The notes: generated from the sequence alone by a model not told the origin. A stretch of 64,000 bases of DNA from Comamonadaceae bacterium (GCA_027486755.1 JAIXOM010000007.1:1-64000); one strand, 5' to 3'. Positions 1 through 10,565 are shown, numbered from the stretch's first letter. A program made the numbers and translations.

Positions 1-3000
1 CAGCGTGTCATTGCCCAGGGCTGTGCTGGTGTAGGCACCGGTGTAGGCGCTGCCGCTGTAGATGTTTCCGGTAGGCGCGGTCGCGGTCACCCTGAGGTTA
101 GCCTTGTCCACCGTGTGGGTCGATGCTGTGTAGCTGAAGCTGTAGTTGCTGGCCAAGCCGGTTTCCAGCACCGCGGCGCTGGGCGTCACGGCGAAGTTAC
201 CGGCACGCGCCACGCCCGAGGGCGTCACGCCGGTGCCACTGGCTGTCTGCGTCACCAGGACCACCATGTCCGAACCCACCATGCCGCTGGTGGTAAACGG
301 GGTGCCGCTGGCCAGCGTGTTGTAGCTCGTCACGCCGTCGTAGGTGGTGTTGCGGTCTAAATTCGTCAAGGTCACCGGCTTGGGGGCGATCACCAAGTTG
401 GCGTTGGTGATGACAGGCGTGTTGTAGTTTGCAAGAGCAGCGCCAGTGACCGCAAGGCTGGAGCTGTAGGTGCCGGCGTTGGTGCCGGTAGCCAGACCGG
501 TGACGGTCAGCGTGTCATTGCCCAGGGCTGTACTGGTGTAGCTGCCGGCCTGGATGTTGCCGTTGTAGACGGTGGACGCAGGCGATGTGGCCGTGACACT
601 CAGGTTGGCCTTGTCCACCGTGTGGGTCGATGCTGTGTAGCTGAAGCTGTAGTTGCTGGCCAAGCCGACGCCCAGCACCGCAGCGCTGGGCGTGACGGCG
701 AAGTTACCGGCACGCGCCACGCCCGAGGGCGTCACGCCTGTGCCACTGGCTGTCTGCGTCACCAAAACCACTGAGTCCGAAGCCACCATGACGCTGGCGG
801 TAAACGAGGTGCCGCTGGCCAAGGTGTTGTAGCTCGTCACGCCGTCGTAGGTGGTATTGCGGTCTAAGTTCGTCAAGGTCACCGGCTTGGGGGCGATCAC
901 CAGCGGCGTGTTGGTGATCAGCGGTGTGTTGTAGTTCACCAGCGCCGCGCCTGACACCACCAGGTTCGGGGTGTAGCTGCCCGCGTTGGTGCCGCTGGCC
1001 AAGCCGGTGACCGACACAGTGTCACTGCCCAAGACCGTGCTGGTGTAACTGCCGGTCTGGATGTTGCCGTTGTAGACCGTGGAAGCAGGCGATGTGGCCG
1101 TCACACTCAGGTTGGCCTTGTCCACCGTGTGGGTCGACGCTGTGTAGCTGAAGCTGTAGTTGCTGGCCAAGCCGACGCCCAGCACCGCAGCGCTGGGCGT
1201 GACGGTGAAGTTACCCGCCTGCGCCACGCCCGAAGCTGTCACACTGGTGCCGCTGGGCGTCTGCGTGACCGAGGCCACCGAGTCCAAACCCACCATCGCC
1301 GTGCTTGTCAATGCGGTGCCGCTGGCCAGCGCGCCGTAGCTGCTCACAGCGTCATAGGTGGTGTTACGCGCCGTGTTGCTTACCGTCACTGGCTTAGGGC
1401 TGATCTCCAGGACGGCATTGGTGATGACCGGCGTGTTGTAGTTGGCCAGCACCGCGCCGCTGGCTTGTAGGTTGGAGCTGTAAGTGCCGGCGTTGATACC
1501 GCTGGCCATGCCCGAAACAGCGATGGCGCTGGCATCGCTGCCCAGCGCGTTCAGGGTATAGCTGCCGGTGTAGGCATTGCCGTTATAAACATTGCCGCTC
1601 AGGCTGGCAATAGCCGTCAGGGCCAGGTTGGCCTTGTCGACCGTGTGGGTCGAGGCCGCGTAGCTGAATGTGTAGTTGGCGGCCAAGCCGCTGCCCAGCA
1701 CTGCGGCGCTGGGCGTGACGGTGAAGTTACCCGCCTGCGCCACACCTGAGGGCGTCACGCCGGTGCCGCTGGCCGACTGCGTGACCGAAGTCACCGAATC
1801 AGAGCCCACCAGGCCAGTGCCACTGGGCGCCGTGGCAGCCCTCGAGGCACTGACGGTGGTGCCAGAGGACAAGCTGGCGTAAGTAGTGACCCCGTCATAG
1901 GCGGTATTGCGCGATACGTTGCTGACCGTCACCGGCCTTTGGCTGATCACCAGGTCGGCATTGGTAATGACTGGTGTGTTGTAGTTGGCCAGCACGCCCG
2001 TCGGTGTTGTGGCCAGGGACAGGTTGGATGTGTAGGTGCCGGCATTCGTGCCAGTAGCCATGCCCGTGACGCTCAGCGTATCGGTGCCCAGGGCGGTGCT
2101 GGTGAAGCTGCCGGTGTAGGCGCTGCCGTTGTAGACAGCAGAGCCGGGGGAAGTCGCGGTAACGCTCAGGTTGGCCCGGTTGACCGTGTTGGTGGCGCCT
2201 ACATACGAAAAGCTGTAATTGCTCGCACTGCCCACACCCATCACCGCCAGGCTGGGCACGGCTGTGTAGGTGCCCGCTTGTGCAATGGCTGAAGGCGTCA
2301 CGCCGGTGGCAGTCTGCGTCACGCTGCCGACTCGGTCGCTGCCCACCAGGGCGCTGGTGGTGAATGCCGTCGCACTGGCCAGGCTGGCATAAGTGCTGGT
2401 GCCGTCGTAGGTGGCGGGGCCTGCAGTGTTTGTCACCGTCACCGACTTGGGGCTGATCACCAGGTTGGCATTGGTGATGACCGGTGTGTTGTAGTTGGCC
2501 AGCACGCTTGCCGATGTGGTGGCCAGCGACAGGTTGGATGTGTAGGTGCCCGCAGCTGTTCCGGTGGCCACGCCCGTGACGGTCAGGGTATCGCTGCCCA
2601 GGGCGGTGCTGGTGAAGCTGCCGGTGTAGGCGCTACCGTTGTATTCATTGCCGCTCAGGCTGGCAATTGCCGTCACAGCCAGGTTGGCCTTGCTCAGCGT
2701 GACCGAGTTGGCCGTGGTCACCGCACCCGCGGTGCGCGCGCTATTGGTGATCGAATAATTGCTCAGCGAGGCTGTGCCTATCGGACCTGTTTGCGACACC
2801 ACAAAGTTGCTGCCGTTGTCAGCAAAATTCTTGGAATTGAGCGTAACGCTACTAAAGCCGGTCAGCGTTTCACTGTTTTTCAGGCCAGTGGCGGTCACAG
2901 TGACCGGCCCCACGGTGGTGCTGCCGCTGTAGGTTCCGGCAACCGCGATGCCCAGCGGCGCCGTGTTTACTGTGACAGTGACGGCAGGGTTGCTGGCGGC
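1..3000 (-). repeat. Tandem ~507-510 bp repeats encoding MBG/YDG-like beta domains of TpsA
   Basis: The block 'cagcgtgtcattgcccagggctg' recurs at 1 and 508, with a variant at 1015 (507-bp period = 169 aa); later copies near 1530, 2073 and 2583 are more diverged. Encoded motifs: KPVTLTN..TTYDGVTSYNTLASGT, STVYNGNIQAGSYTSTALGNDTLTVTGLATGTNAGTYSS. Confidence 0.85.
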
Positions 3001-6000
3001 AAGAACATAGGTGGTGTTTGAGGGGGTGATGCCGCCGTTATAAGTCAGCTGATAGCTTCCAGCCGCAGAGGTGGCGCTGACTTGGTTGCGAAACGATAGG
3101 GTGCCAAATGTGGGATCTCCGGCATTTGCACCGCTGACGCCGGTAGTCCCGCCACTGCTCTGAGTAAAAAGTCCGTAATAAAGAACCCCCGCGGCCGAGC
3201 CTTTTGTCGTTGCAAAAGTGTAAGTGGGGATCGTCCCGTAAACGACGCTCTGACCTGAGTACAAGTAGGCGTACAGCGGCGTGATCGACGCATTGCTTCT
3301 ATAGATGGTGTTGTATTCCGCAGAACTGGGCGTCCAATAAGCCGCTGTATTGGACTCATAGGTGACTGAATACTGGGTGTGGTAAGGGTTGTGTGTCGCC
3401 TTTGAAGTCTTGGCATTGATCAGTGTGTTGAGCCCAGTACTGAGATTAGGGTTGCCGGAATAAATATAAGCCCTGCCGCCGGTGCCTACGGTCACGTTCG
3501 GTGATCCGCTGATCACCACCTGTCCACCGTAGTTGAAGTAGGTCGGGTAAATCGTTCCCGCGCTGATGATCAATGCCGGCGCGGTGGTCGCGTTGGCGGT
3601 GCTGCTGGTGACAACGTCTTCGGATATTGCGATATCCCCGCTATAGGTATAGATGCGCAGCAAGCCGCTTGATGACAAGCCGCGGCTGGTCACACCCGAG
3701 ACGGTGACGGCACCTACCGACAGCGAGCCGCCATTGAACAGCGTGAGCCCTCCCAAGCCGGAGGCTGACGCGACCGTGGCAAAAGAGTTTTGGCTGTTGT
3801 TGGCGGTAATCACGCCGGCCCCCACGAAGGTGGTTCCAAAGCTGTTGGCGTTAAAGCTGTTGGACAAGGTCAGGTTACCCGCCCCGCCGATAGAACTGTG
3901 CGCGGCCAGTTCGATCATCCCGGAGGCTGTAGCGGTCGATGCCGACAGGGCATTGGTCAGGGCCCCTGCCGTGCTCGGGCTCGACAGCGTAAAGTTATTG
4001 CCTACGGCTTTGCCATTGAGGTCCACCTGACCGCCGGTCACCGTCACCGCTTGCAGACCGAAAGGGCTGCTGGCCAGGAAGTTAGGTGTCGTGAAGGTCA
4101 GGCTAGAGGTGGTCGATGAAGTCGCTGCTGCAGACAACACAAAGGTCGTGTCTGACACGCTCACCACGGTGGTTCCCGCTGGAATACCTGTGCCTGAAAC
4201 CACTTGGCCTGGCACCACCGCTGAGTTGTTGCCCGAAAATGTGGCGGTGGTACTGTTATTGGCCAGGGTGATGGATTGGGTGAAGGCGTAGCCTTCACTG
4301 TCGCGGTCCGCCTTCAAAATACCGCCACTGACGGTGGTGCCTTGGGTATAGGTGTTAGCCCTTGACATCAGCAAGGTGCTGGTGCCCGATTTGCTCAGAG
4401 CCAAGTTACCGCTGACCACACCCGTTATTTGACTGGCTGTGGCCGAGTTCACATTCACATTCAGGGCCGATACATTAGACACAGTGCCCTGAATCAGCAG
4501 CTTGCCCGCATTGACCGTGAGCGCGCCATACTTGGTTGCCGTGACGCTCGCAATCACAATGCCCGAGCCGCCAGCTCCACCGTAGTTCGATTGATTGCCG
4601 CCACCGCCGCCACCGCCGCCGCCCGTGTTGGCCAGGCCATCGATGCCGTTGGTCTGCCTGCCATTGTTGAAGAGGATGGAGCCGTTCAGGCCATGACCGC
4701 CGTTGCCCCCGCCTCCCAGGCCACCCAAGCCGCCATAGCCATCAGAGCCGGACCCGCCGCCACCCGCGTAATAGGTTTTTACCCCGCTGATGGTGTAGGC
4801 AAGGCCATCGTTGCCATCGATGGAATAGCCTATGCTGCGTGTGGGTCGATTGACCGACATGTCATAGGTGGTTGCTGATGTGCCATTGCTGGCGGTGATC
4901 GCTCCGCCGCCGCCACCGCCGTGGTTGTACAAGCCGGTGGCGCCTCCGCCTACGGTATTTTCATAGACCAATCCATTGCTGCCCAGATTACCGGAGGACG
5001 AATATATGGCCAGGCCGGGATTGCCGGCGTAGCCAGAGCCGCCACCCGATCCGCCGCCCCGTCCATTGTTTAACATGGGCTGGCCTCCTGGGTAAGTACC
5101 GCCACCGCCGCCGCCATAGGCCGTCAGGCTTCCGAAGGTCGAATTCGATCCGCTGTTCCCGGTGGTCCCCACATTGATGGGAGTTCGACCTCCCCCGGCG
5201 CCCACGGTGATGCTGTAACTTGCATTGCTCAGCGCATAGCTGCTTTGGTAGATCAGGCCGCCAGCGCCGCCGCCACCGCCCGCCCAAGCGCCGCCCCCTC
5301 CCCCACCGCCACCGACCACCAGAATGGTGCCGGCGGTCACTCCGCTGGGTTTTAGAAAGGTATAGCTCGATCCATTCCATGACACACCCCGGCTGTCCGC
5401 TGTGGAGGTGGCCGAAAATCTCGTGGCATTGGTGGGCGAGTTGAAGCTGTAAAAGCCACCGCCCAAGAACTGGTAAACGTCGTTGAACTCGGCTGGGGCG
5501 GTGTAGCTGGAACTCACATTGCCGGTGATGGTGACATCGCCGGCCGTCGTATTCAATGTGGTACTGGCCGAAGTAAGAACGACGTCGCCGCCATAGCTCT
5601 GGTTGCCGCTGGTGCTGACATTGGCGCCCAGGCTCGTATTGCCACTGATGCTGAGGGTCGTCAGTGGTCTGACCCCCCCCACCTCGCCGGTGAACACGGT
5701 AGAGCCTGAGACAGTGCTGGTTGTCAGCGAAAAATTATTGCCAGTGGCGCTGTTGAGGGTGGAGCCCAGGGTGATGGTGCTGTTGCTTGTTGTCAGCGAG
5801 ACATCGGTGGCCAGCGTCACCGCCCCTGAATAGGTTTGCGTGCCCGAGGTGGTGATGCTTCCGGCCAGCACCGATGCACCAGAAACTGTCAAGCTCGACG
5901 AGCCCGCGCTTCTGATGATCGAGTTGCCGCTTTCCAGGCTCAAAGAGCTGACCGCCAGCGATGTTTGCAAATCAAGTACCGCGCTGCCCGACAGGGCCAG

Positions 6001-8883
6001 CGCGCCTGAACTGGCACCGAGCGTGCCCGAGCCGGTCAGGGTGATCTTGCCGGCCGACAGATTGGTTCCACCCGTGTAGGTATTGGCTGCGCTCAAATTC
6101 AGATTGCCGCTGCCCTGTTTGTTGAGAGCCATGGCGCCGGAAATCACACCGCTGATGCTGCTGTTGCCTGAGCTGTTGGAAATCAGGGTCAGGCTGCTGG
6201 GGCTGGCGATTGCGCCCGAGGTGAAGGTACCGGTCCCGGCGTTGACGGTCACACTGCTGCTGTACTGCGGGGCCACCGCAATCAAGCCCGGCGAGCCGCT
6301 GCCACCTGTGGCCGCCGCACTGCCGCTGCCCGAAGAGCCGCCGCCACCGCCCGCGCCGTAGGAAGTCGCTGAGGTGGCGGCCACAGAGGCACTGCCGCCC
6401 GTGCCACCAATAGAGCTGCCGCCCACTGCGCCCACCGCGGCCGCGTTGGCGCCGCCGCCCCCGCCGGCCGCATAAAAGACGGAAGAGCTGGTGACCGACC
6501 AGTTGCTACCGTTACCGCCAGCCCCTGCGGTGACTGTACCGCTGGAGGAAGCCGAGCCACCACCGGTTGCACTGCCGCCGCCACCGCCGCCACCTGAGGG
6601 GTAACCCAGGCCGCCGTTGGTCCCTTGGATGCCATTGCTCGTATCTGCTGAAGAACTCGTCAGCCCGCCAAAGTTATTGCCCGTTCCAGATCCGGATCCG
6701 CCGCTGGAGGCACCGGTCAAGCCCGGCGTGGCGGTCTTGCCGCCGCCACCGCCGCCTAGCGCCACGCTGCCAAAACCGGTAGTCGATGTACCGGACTGAC
6801 CGGGCTGCCCCGTCGTGCCGCCGGCGCCCGCTGCACCCACCTGCAAGGTATAGCTGGTGGCTGATGAAACATTAGCCGTGGTGGAAATCAACCCGCCAGC
6901 GCCGCCGCCGCCGCCCGAGCCCGCACCACCGCCGCCGCCGCCGCCAACCAAGAGCACATCGACACTGTTCTTGCTGAACACGGGCGTCCAGGAAAAGCTG
7001 CCGCCGGCATAGCTCACGCCCAGCGCATCGGCCTGCGAGCTGGCGCTGATGCTGGCGCCACCATTGAGGGTGTAGCTGCCATCATTGAAAAACCTGTAAA
7101 TCGGCTGGGTCAACAAGCTGCCGGCGATGCTGATGCCGTCCGCGCTGCTGACCAAGGAAACATTGGAAGCCTCCAGCACCACATTGCCGCCAAAACTCTG
7201 CGCGCCACTGGTGGTGACCGACCCGCCCAGGGACACTGGCCCAGCGCCGGTGCTCAGGCTGCTCAAGGCCTGGGTGCCGCCGACTGCTGCACTGAAAAAC
7301 GCGTTGCCGTTGCCTTGTTGCAGGGTCAAGGAGCTGCCGGCGGCAGAGGCCGCATCGACCGTGCTGCTGAAATAAATCAGCGCATTGCTGCTGGCCAGGA
7401 CCGGGTTGTTGCTTACCACCACAGGCCCCATGTAATTTTGGGCGCCGCCGGTGCTGACATTGGCGTTGATGAAGATGCTGCCCAAAGACCTCAGGGTCAG
7501 GGACCCGGTTCCGGTCGCAGAAATCGGCGCGGTGATGGTGATGTTCCCAGCGCCCGAGGCGGTGGTGGCACAGGTGACGGTGCAATTGACAAACGGCGAA
7601 GTCAGCGTTGTTTCAATTCTGACATTCGTGTTCGCGTTCAGGGACGTGACAATTTGGCCTGCTGTCGCAACATCAATCACGACGTCCAGGGGGTCCAGCA
7701 ACCAGGTGCCTGGCAGTCGGCCTGAGCTCAGCACTTGCAAATCGGGCTTCAAGACCAGCTTGCTGGCCGATGTTTCAATGAAGCCGCCTTCGCCGCCATT
7801 CGCACCGCCCTTGGCGCTGATCAAGCCGCCCGCTTCGGTCAAGCTGTTGGGGTTGGCCAACTCGCTGATCGCAATGATGGTGCCGCCTGCGGCCGACGAA
7901 TGAGGCGCCGCATCGGCCAGCAGCTTGCCGCTCAAATCAATGGCGTCGCTGGCGGTCAGTCGAATCACCCCGCCTTTTTCAACCAAGCCCGAAGCGTCGA
8001 TCACACCGGTGTTTCGCACCACGCCACCGAGCAAGGTGCTGGCCGCCTGCGCGGTCATGACCACCATACCGCCGGGTGCCTGAATCAGCTGAGAGTTTTC
8101 GACCAAAGCCGCCATGGTGGACGGCGTGACCAAAATGTTGTTCAGCAAACCGTTGCCAGAGTCAAACTGCAGCTGGTAGCTCTCACCTGCGGCCAGAAAA
8201 ACCGATCCGGTGATCTGAGCGCTGATCAGGCCCTTGTTGCTGACCGTCGAGCCCATCAAGGCGGCGTAGCCGGCAGGCAGCACCGAGAGCGTTCCTTCGT
8301 TGACGACGGCCTTGCTCGAACCGTTGCGCTTGAACAAGTAATGGCCTGCCAAAAAGTCCTTGTCCTGGATGCTGCCGGTCGTGGCCACCAGGCCACCCAC
8401 CGACACCGACGAGCCCGGCCCGAAGTAGATGCCATTGGGATTGGTGAAAAACACCTGGCCGTTGCCACTGATCTGGCCGAAGATTTGGCTGGCCTGGGTG
8501 TCGATCACCCGGTTGAGGATCACGCTAGACGCACTGGGCTGATTGAAGGTGACGGCAGCCTTGGCCCCCACATTGAAGGTGTCCCAGTTGACGATGGCCT
8601 TGGCGCTGCTTTGCTTGACCAGAAGCGCGGCTGCCGCCGCCGTCTGCGTCTGCTTGAAATCCACCGCACCCGCGACGACCTTAGGGCCGCTTGGCAGTTG
8701 ATGGACGGGCGGCGCTTTCGCACCGTCTGCGGCCACGGCACCGCCTAGGCCCAAGATCGCACTGAGGACAACAAGGCTTGCGATCAAGGCATTCGGGGAG
8801 GCCGCCTGAGCGCCCAGAGGGGCAGATAGGCTCGCATTCGTTTTCACGGCTTTTCCGGGCATATTGGAGTTTTCTAAAGACAT
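1..8883 (-). CDS. Filamentous hemagglutinin-like two-partner secretion exoprotein (TpsA); C-terminus beyond left edge of window
   Basis: Read by eye on the minus strand from ATG 8883: MSLENSNMPGKAVKTNAS...LPSGPKVVAGAVDFKQ...IVNWDTFNVGAKAAVTFNQPSASSVILNRVIDTQASQIFGQISGNGQVFFTNPNGIYFGPGSSVSVGGLVAT, a classic TPS/haemagg_act N-terminal domain. The frame was checked again at positions 60-1 (YSGSAYTGAYTSTALGNDTL). Absent from the ORF track, presumably because it has no stop in the window. The start overlaps the tpsB stop by 1 nt. Confidence 0.9.
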   Translation of the reverse strand, partial: MSLENSNMPGKAVKTNASLSAPLGAQAASPNALIASLVVLSAILGLGGAVAADGAKAPPVHQLPSGPKVVAGAVDFKQTQTAAAAALLVKQSSAKAIVNWDTFNVGAKAAVTFNQPSASSVILNRVIDTQASQIFGQISGNGQVFFTNPNGIYFGPGSSVSVGGLVATTGSIQDKDFLAGHYLFKRNGSSKAVVNEGTLSVLPAGYAALMGSTVSNKGLISAQITGSVFLAAGESYQLQFDSGNGLLNNILVTPSTMAALVENSQLIQAPGGMVVMTAQAASTLLGGVVRNTGVIDASGLVEKGGVIRLTASDAIDLSGKLLADAAPHSSAAGGTIIAISELANPNSLTEAGGLISAKGGANGGEGGFIETSASKLVLKPDLQVLSSGRLPGTWLLDPLDVVIDVATAGQIVTSLNANTNVRIETTLTSPFVNCTVTCATTASGAGNITITAPISATGTGSLTLRSLGSIFINANVSTGGAQNYMGPVVVSNNPVLASSNALIYFSSTVDAASAAGSSLTLQQGNGNAFFSAAVGGTQALSSLSTGAGPVSLGGSVTTSGAQSFGGNVVLEASNVSLVSSADGISIAGSLLTQPIYRFFNDGSYTLNGGASISASSQADALGVSYAGGSFSWTPVFSKNSVDVLLVGGGGGGGAGSGGGGGAGGLISTTANVSSATSYTLQVGAAGAGGTTGQPGQSGTSTTGFGSVALGGGGGGKTATPGLTGASSGGSGSGTGNNFGGLTSSSADTSNGIQGTNGGLGYPSGGGGGGGSATGGGSASSSGTVTAGAGGNGSNWSVTSSSVFYAAGGGGGANAAAVGAVGGSSIGGTGGSASVAATSATSYGAGGGGGSSGSGSAAATGGSGSPGLIAVAPQYSSSVTVNAGTGTFTSGAIASPSSLTLISNSSGNSSISGVISGAMALNKQGSGNLNLSAANTYTGGTNLSAGKITLTGSGTLGASSGALALSGSAVLDLQTSLAVSSLSLESGNSIIRSAGSSSLTVSGASVLAGSITTSGTQTYSGAVTLATDVSLTTSNSTITLGSTLNSATGNNFSLTTSTVSGSTVFTGEVGGVRPLTTLSISGNTSLGANVSTSGNQSYGGDVVLTSASTTLNTTAGDVTITGNVSSSYTAPAEFNDVYQFLGGGFYSFNSPTNATRFSATSTADSRGVSWNGSSYTFLKPSGVTAGTILVVGGGGGGGGAWAGGGGGAGGLIYQSSYALSNASYSITVGAGGGRTPINVGTTGNSGSNSTFGSLTAYGGGGGGTYPGGQPMLNNGRGGGSGGGSGYAGNPGLAIYSSSGNLGSNGLVYENTVGGGATGLYNHGGGGGGAITASNGTSATTYDMSVNRPTRSIGYSIDGNDGLAYTISGVKTYYAGGGGSGSDGYGGLGGLGGGGNGGHGLNGSILFNNGRQTNGIDGLANTGGGGGGGGGNQSNYGGAGGSGIVIASVTATKYGALTVNAGKLLIQGTVSNVSALNVNVNSATASQITGVVSGNLALSKSGTSTLLMSRANTYTQGTTVSGGILKADRDSEGYAFTQSITLANNSTTATFSGNNSAVVPGQVVSGTGIPAGTTVVSVSDTTFVLSAAATSSTTSSLTFTTPNFLASSPFGLQAVTVTGGQVDLNGKAVGNNFTLSSPSTAGALTNALSASTATASGMIELAAHSSIGGAGNLTLSNSFNANSFGTTFVGAGVITANNSQNSFATVASASGLGGLTLFNGGSLSVGAVTVSGVTSRGLSSSGLLRIYTYSGDIAISEDVVTSSTANATTAPALIISAGTIYPTYFNYGGQVVISGSPNVTVGTGGRAYIYSGNPNLSTGLNTLINAKTSKATHNPYHTQYSVTYESNTAAYWTPSSAEYNTIYRSNASITPLYAYLYSGQSVVYGTIPTYTFATTKGSAAGVLYYGLFTQSSGGTTGVSGANAGDPTFGTLSFRNQVSATSAAGSYQLTYNGGITPSNTTYVLAASNPAVTVTVNTAPLGIAVAGTYSGSTTVGPVTVTATGLKNSETLTGFSSVTLNSKNFADNGSNFVVSQTGPIGTASLSNYSITNSARTAGAVTTANSVTLSKANLAVTAIASLSGNEYNGSAYTGSFTSTALGSDTLTVTGVATGTAAGTYTSNLSLATTSASVLANYNTPVITNANLVISPKSVTVTNTAGPATYDGTSTYASLASATAFTTSALVGSDRVGSVTQTATGVTPSAIAQAGTYTAVPSLAVMGVGSASNYSFSYVGATNTVNRANLSVTATSPGSAVYNGSAYTGSFTSTALGTDTLSVTGMATGTNAGTYTSNLSLATTPTGVLANYNTPVITNADLVISQRPVTVSNVSRNTAYDGVTTYASLSSGTTVSASRAATAPSGTGLVGSDSVTSVTQSASGTGVTPSGVAQAGNFTVTPSAAVLGSGLAANYTFSYAASTHTVDKANLALTAIASLSGNVYNGNAYTGSYTLNALGSDASAIAVSGMASGINAGTYSSNLQASGAVLANYNTPVITNAVLEISPKPVTVSNTARNTTYDAVSSYGALASGTALTSTAMVGLDSVASVTQTPSGTSVTASGVAQAGNFTVTPSAAVLGVGLASNYSFSYTASTHTVDKANLSVTATSPASTVYNGNIQTGSYTSTVLGSDTVSVTGLASGTNAGSYTPNLVVSGAALVNYNTPLITNTPLVIAPKPVTLTNLDRNTTYDGVTSYNTLASGTSFTASVMVASDSVVLVTQTASGTGVTPSGVARAGNFAVTPSAAVLGVGLASNYSFSYTASTHTVDKANLSVTATSPASTVYNGNIQAGSYTSTALGNDTLTVTGLATGTNAGTYSSSLAVTGAALANYNTPVITNANLVIAPKPVTLTNLDRNTTYDGVTSYNTLASGTPFTTSGMVGSDMVVLVTQTASGTGVTPSGVARAGNFAVTPSAAVLETGLASNYSFSYTASTHTVDKANLRVTATAPTGNIYSGSAYTGAYTSTALGNDTL
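4560..5350 (-). other. Glycine-rich domain 1 inside TpsA (VVGGGGGGGGAWAGGGG-type)
   Basis: Minus-strand translation of 5340-5281 gives VTAGTILVVGGGGGGGGAWA; followed by repeated (GCC/ACC)n poly-Gly blocks down to about 4560. Confidence 0.7.
6280..6990 (-). other. Glycine-rich domain 2 inside TpsA
   Basis: Minus strand reads SVDVLLVGGGGGGGGAGSGGGGGAGGLISTTANVSSATSYTLQVGAAGAGG..., with many poly-Gly runs to about 6280. Confidence 0.7.
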
Positions 8884-10565
8884 CAAAATGGCAGAGAAGC
8901 GCTCAACCAAAGCCGATTTCGCACAAGCGTTCCGTCCTGGTCCTTGCCGGCGGGCGTGGCGCCGGAATTGCTCCCGATGCGCCTGGCCCATGTCGCTTTG
9001 AGGGTGCTGCCCCGACCCGTCTGCCAGGTCACAGACATGCCATAGCCCTTCAACACGGTGACGTTCTGGCTGGAGGCGCCCGCAAAATTGTTCTGCGGGT
9101 ACCCGAGTACGCGACCCCAGTCATAGAACCCGACCCAGCTAAAGCCACTGGGCAATCGCTTGCGTAATTCAAGGTTCAAGAGCTGTCCTTCAGAACCACG
9201 CCCCTCATTGCTGGGGTAGGCGCGAACGCCGGCAGTACCGCCCAGGTAAAAACTCTCCGACGAGTCCAGATTGCGCCCGCTTATTTGGCCGCTGTGGTTC
9301 AAGAACAGCGACCAATCGGCATCGATCTTTTGCTGCCGGCTGAGCTGATACCTGATTTTTTTAAACTGGCCCTGGGTGTTGGCGCTCAGGGCATCGCTCA
9401 ATTGATTGGGCGATCCGCTCAAATCTTTGTCGCCCACGGTGCCAATCAGCGAACCCGCATTCGCACCGCCGCCCAAAATCTCGTCGAAGATGCTGCCATC
9501 CAAGCCGAGCGTCATGGTCTTGATCAGGTAATCCGAAACCAATAAACCGCCCGAAGAATTGGAGTAGGCCTTCCTGTCGACAGCGGCCGACAGGTTCAAG
9601 TTTTTCTCCCGCGCCCGGATGAGCGGAAAGCTCGCTGAGACACCCAGCGTGGAAGCCGCGCCCTTGGCATCCAAAGCCGCATACTCACTTTGCGTCAGCT
9701 TGTAGGTGAGGTAGGAGGCATTGAGACCCACCCGAAAACCTTGGTAACCCAAAGGCCAGGTCTCCTCCATGCGCAGGTAGCGATTACCGGCCGAGGCCAT
9801 GGCGCTCAAGCTGAACAAGTCCCCGATTTTCAAGGGACTGTTTAAATTCAAACTTGCATTGAATCGGGACGATCCGGTTGACAGGGATCCAAAGTTGTCC
9901 AGGGAGCCGTTGCCTGCCACCAGGGGCTCGTCGGCCAGCTCAATCACCACATTGGTGGAGCTGTCTTGCGCCCCCTGGACCAAACTGGCCGACACGCCCA
10001 CACCGGGAAGGTCATCGGCCAGCAGCAGGCCGCGGTCTATCCGACCCATGTTCAAGAGCTCGCCCGGCGTCTGATGCACATCCAGCAGCTGCTGCAGCTG
10101 CGCCTTGCTCACCCGCGATGCGGGCTTGCCCGTAAAAACATAGCTGCCGAACCTGGCCTCGATGACCTTGATCGCGACCGTCCCGTCCTTGATGTCCTGC
10201 GGCGGCAAAACCGCCTTGGCCACCCAGCCCAATGACTGATACTTTTCGGTGACCAAAGCGGCACAAGCCCGCAGGCGCTCAAAGTCGACCTCTTTATTCA
10301 GGCACGACGCCAAGGCCAGAGACAGTTGCTCACCCGTGATCAAGGTGTTGCCCTCAAACACAAATTCACGCACAGTGAACCGGCTACCGCTCAGCGGCTT
10401 TTCGGGGACCACCGGCTTGCTACCCCTGACCGCAGGCCTGGCGGCAGGCTCACGGTCGCGCAATATCTCTTGCTGCACAGAACCAGCGTCGGGCGCGGCC
10501 GCCGCTAGAGATGCGGACAGAAGGGTGCAGGCGGAAAAAACAGAACGTGAATGTTTCAAGCGCAT
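8883..10565 (-). CDS. TpsB-family outer membrane transporter (ShlB/FhaC/HecB family, POTRA + beta-barrel)
   Basis: 560 aa: signal peptide, POTRA-like segment SRFTVREFVFEGNTLITGEQLSLALASCLNKEVDFERLRACAALVTEKYQSLGWVAKAVLPPQDIKDGTVAIKVIEARFG, C-terminal Phe (SLPF); directly upstream of tpsA. Confidence 0.92.
   Translation of the reverse strand: MRLKHSRSVFSACTLLSASLAAAAPDAGSVQQEILRDREPAARPAVRGSKPVVPEKPLSGSRFTVREFVFEGNTLITGEQLSLALASCLNKEVDFERLRACAALVTEKYQSLGWVAKAVLPPQDIKDGTVAIKVIEARFGSYVFTGKPASRVSKAQLQQLLDVHQTPGELLNMGRIDRGLLLADDLPGVGVSASLVQGAQDSSTNVVIELADEPLVAGNGSLDNFGSLSTGSSRFNASLNLNSPLKIGDLFSLSAMASAGNRYLRMEETWPLGYQGFRVGLNASYLTYKLTQSEYAALDAKGAASTLGVSASFPLIRAREKNLNLSAAVDRKAYSNSSGGLLVSDYLIKTMTLGLDGSIFDEILGGGANAGSLIGTVGDKDLSGSPNQLSDALSANTQGQFKKIRYQLSRQQKIDADWSLFLNHSGQISGRNLDSSESFYLGGTAGVRAYPSNEGRGSEGQLLNLELRKRLPSGFSWVGFYDWGRVLGYPQNNFAGASSQNVTVLKGYGMSVTWQTGRGSTLKATWARRIGSNSGATPAGKDQDGTLVRNRLWLSASLPF

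Noticed and set aside
7735-8748. 337-aa plus-strand ORF and other plus-strand ORFs in 1-8.7 kb
   Set aside because: Antisense to the TpsA gene, whose minus-strand frame reads a clear TPS domain.
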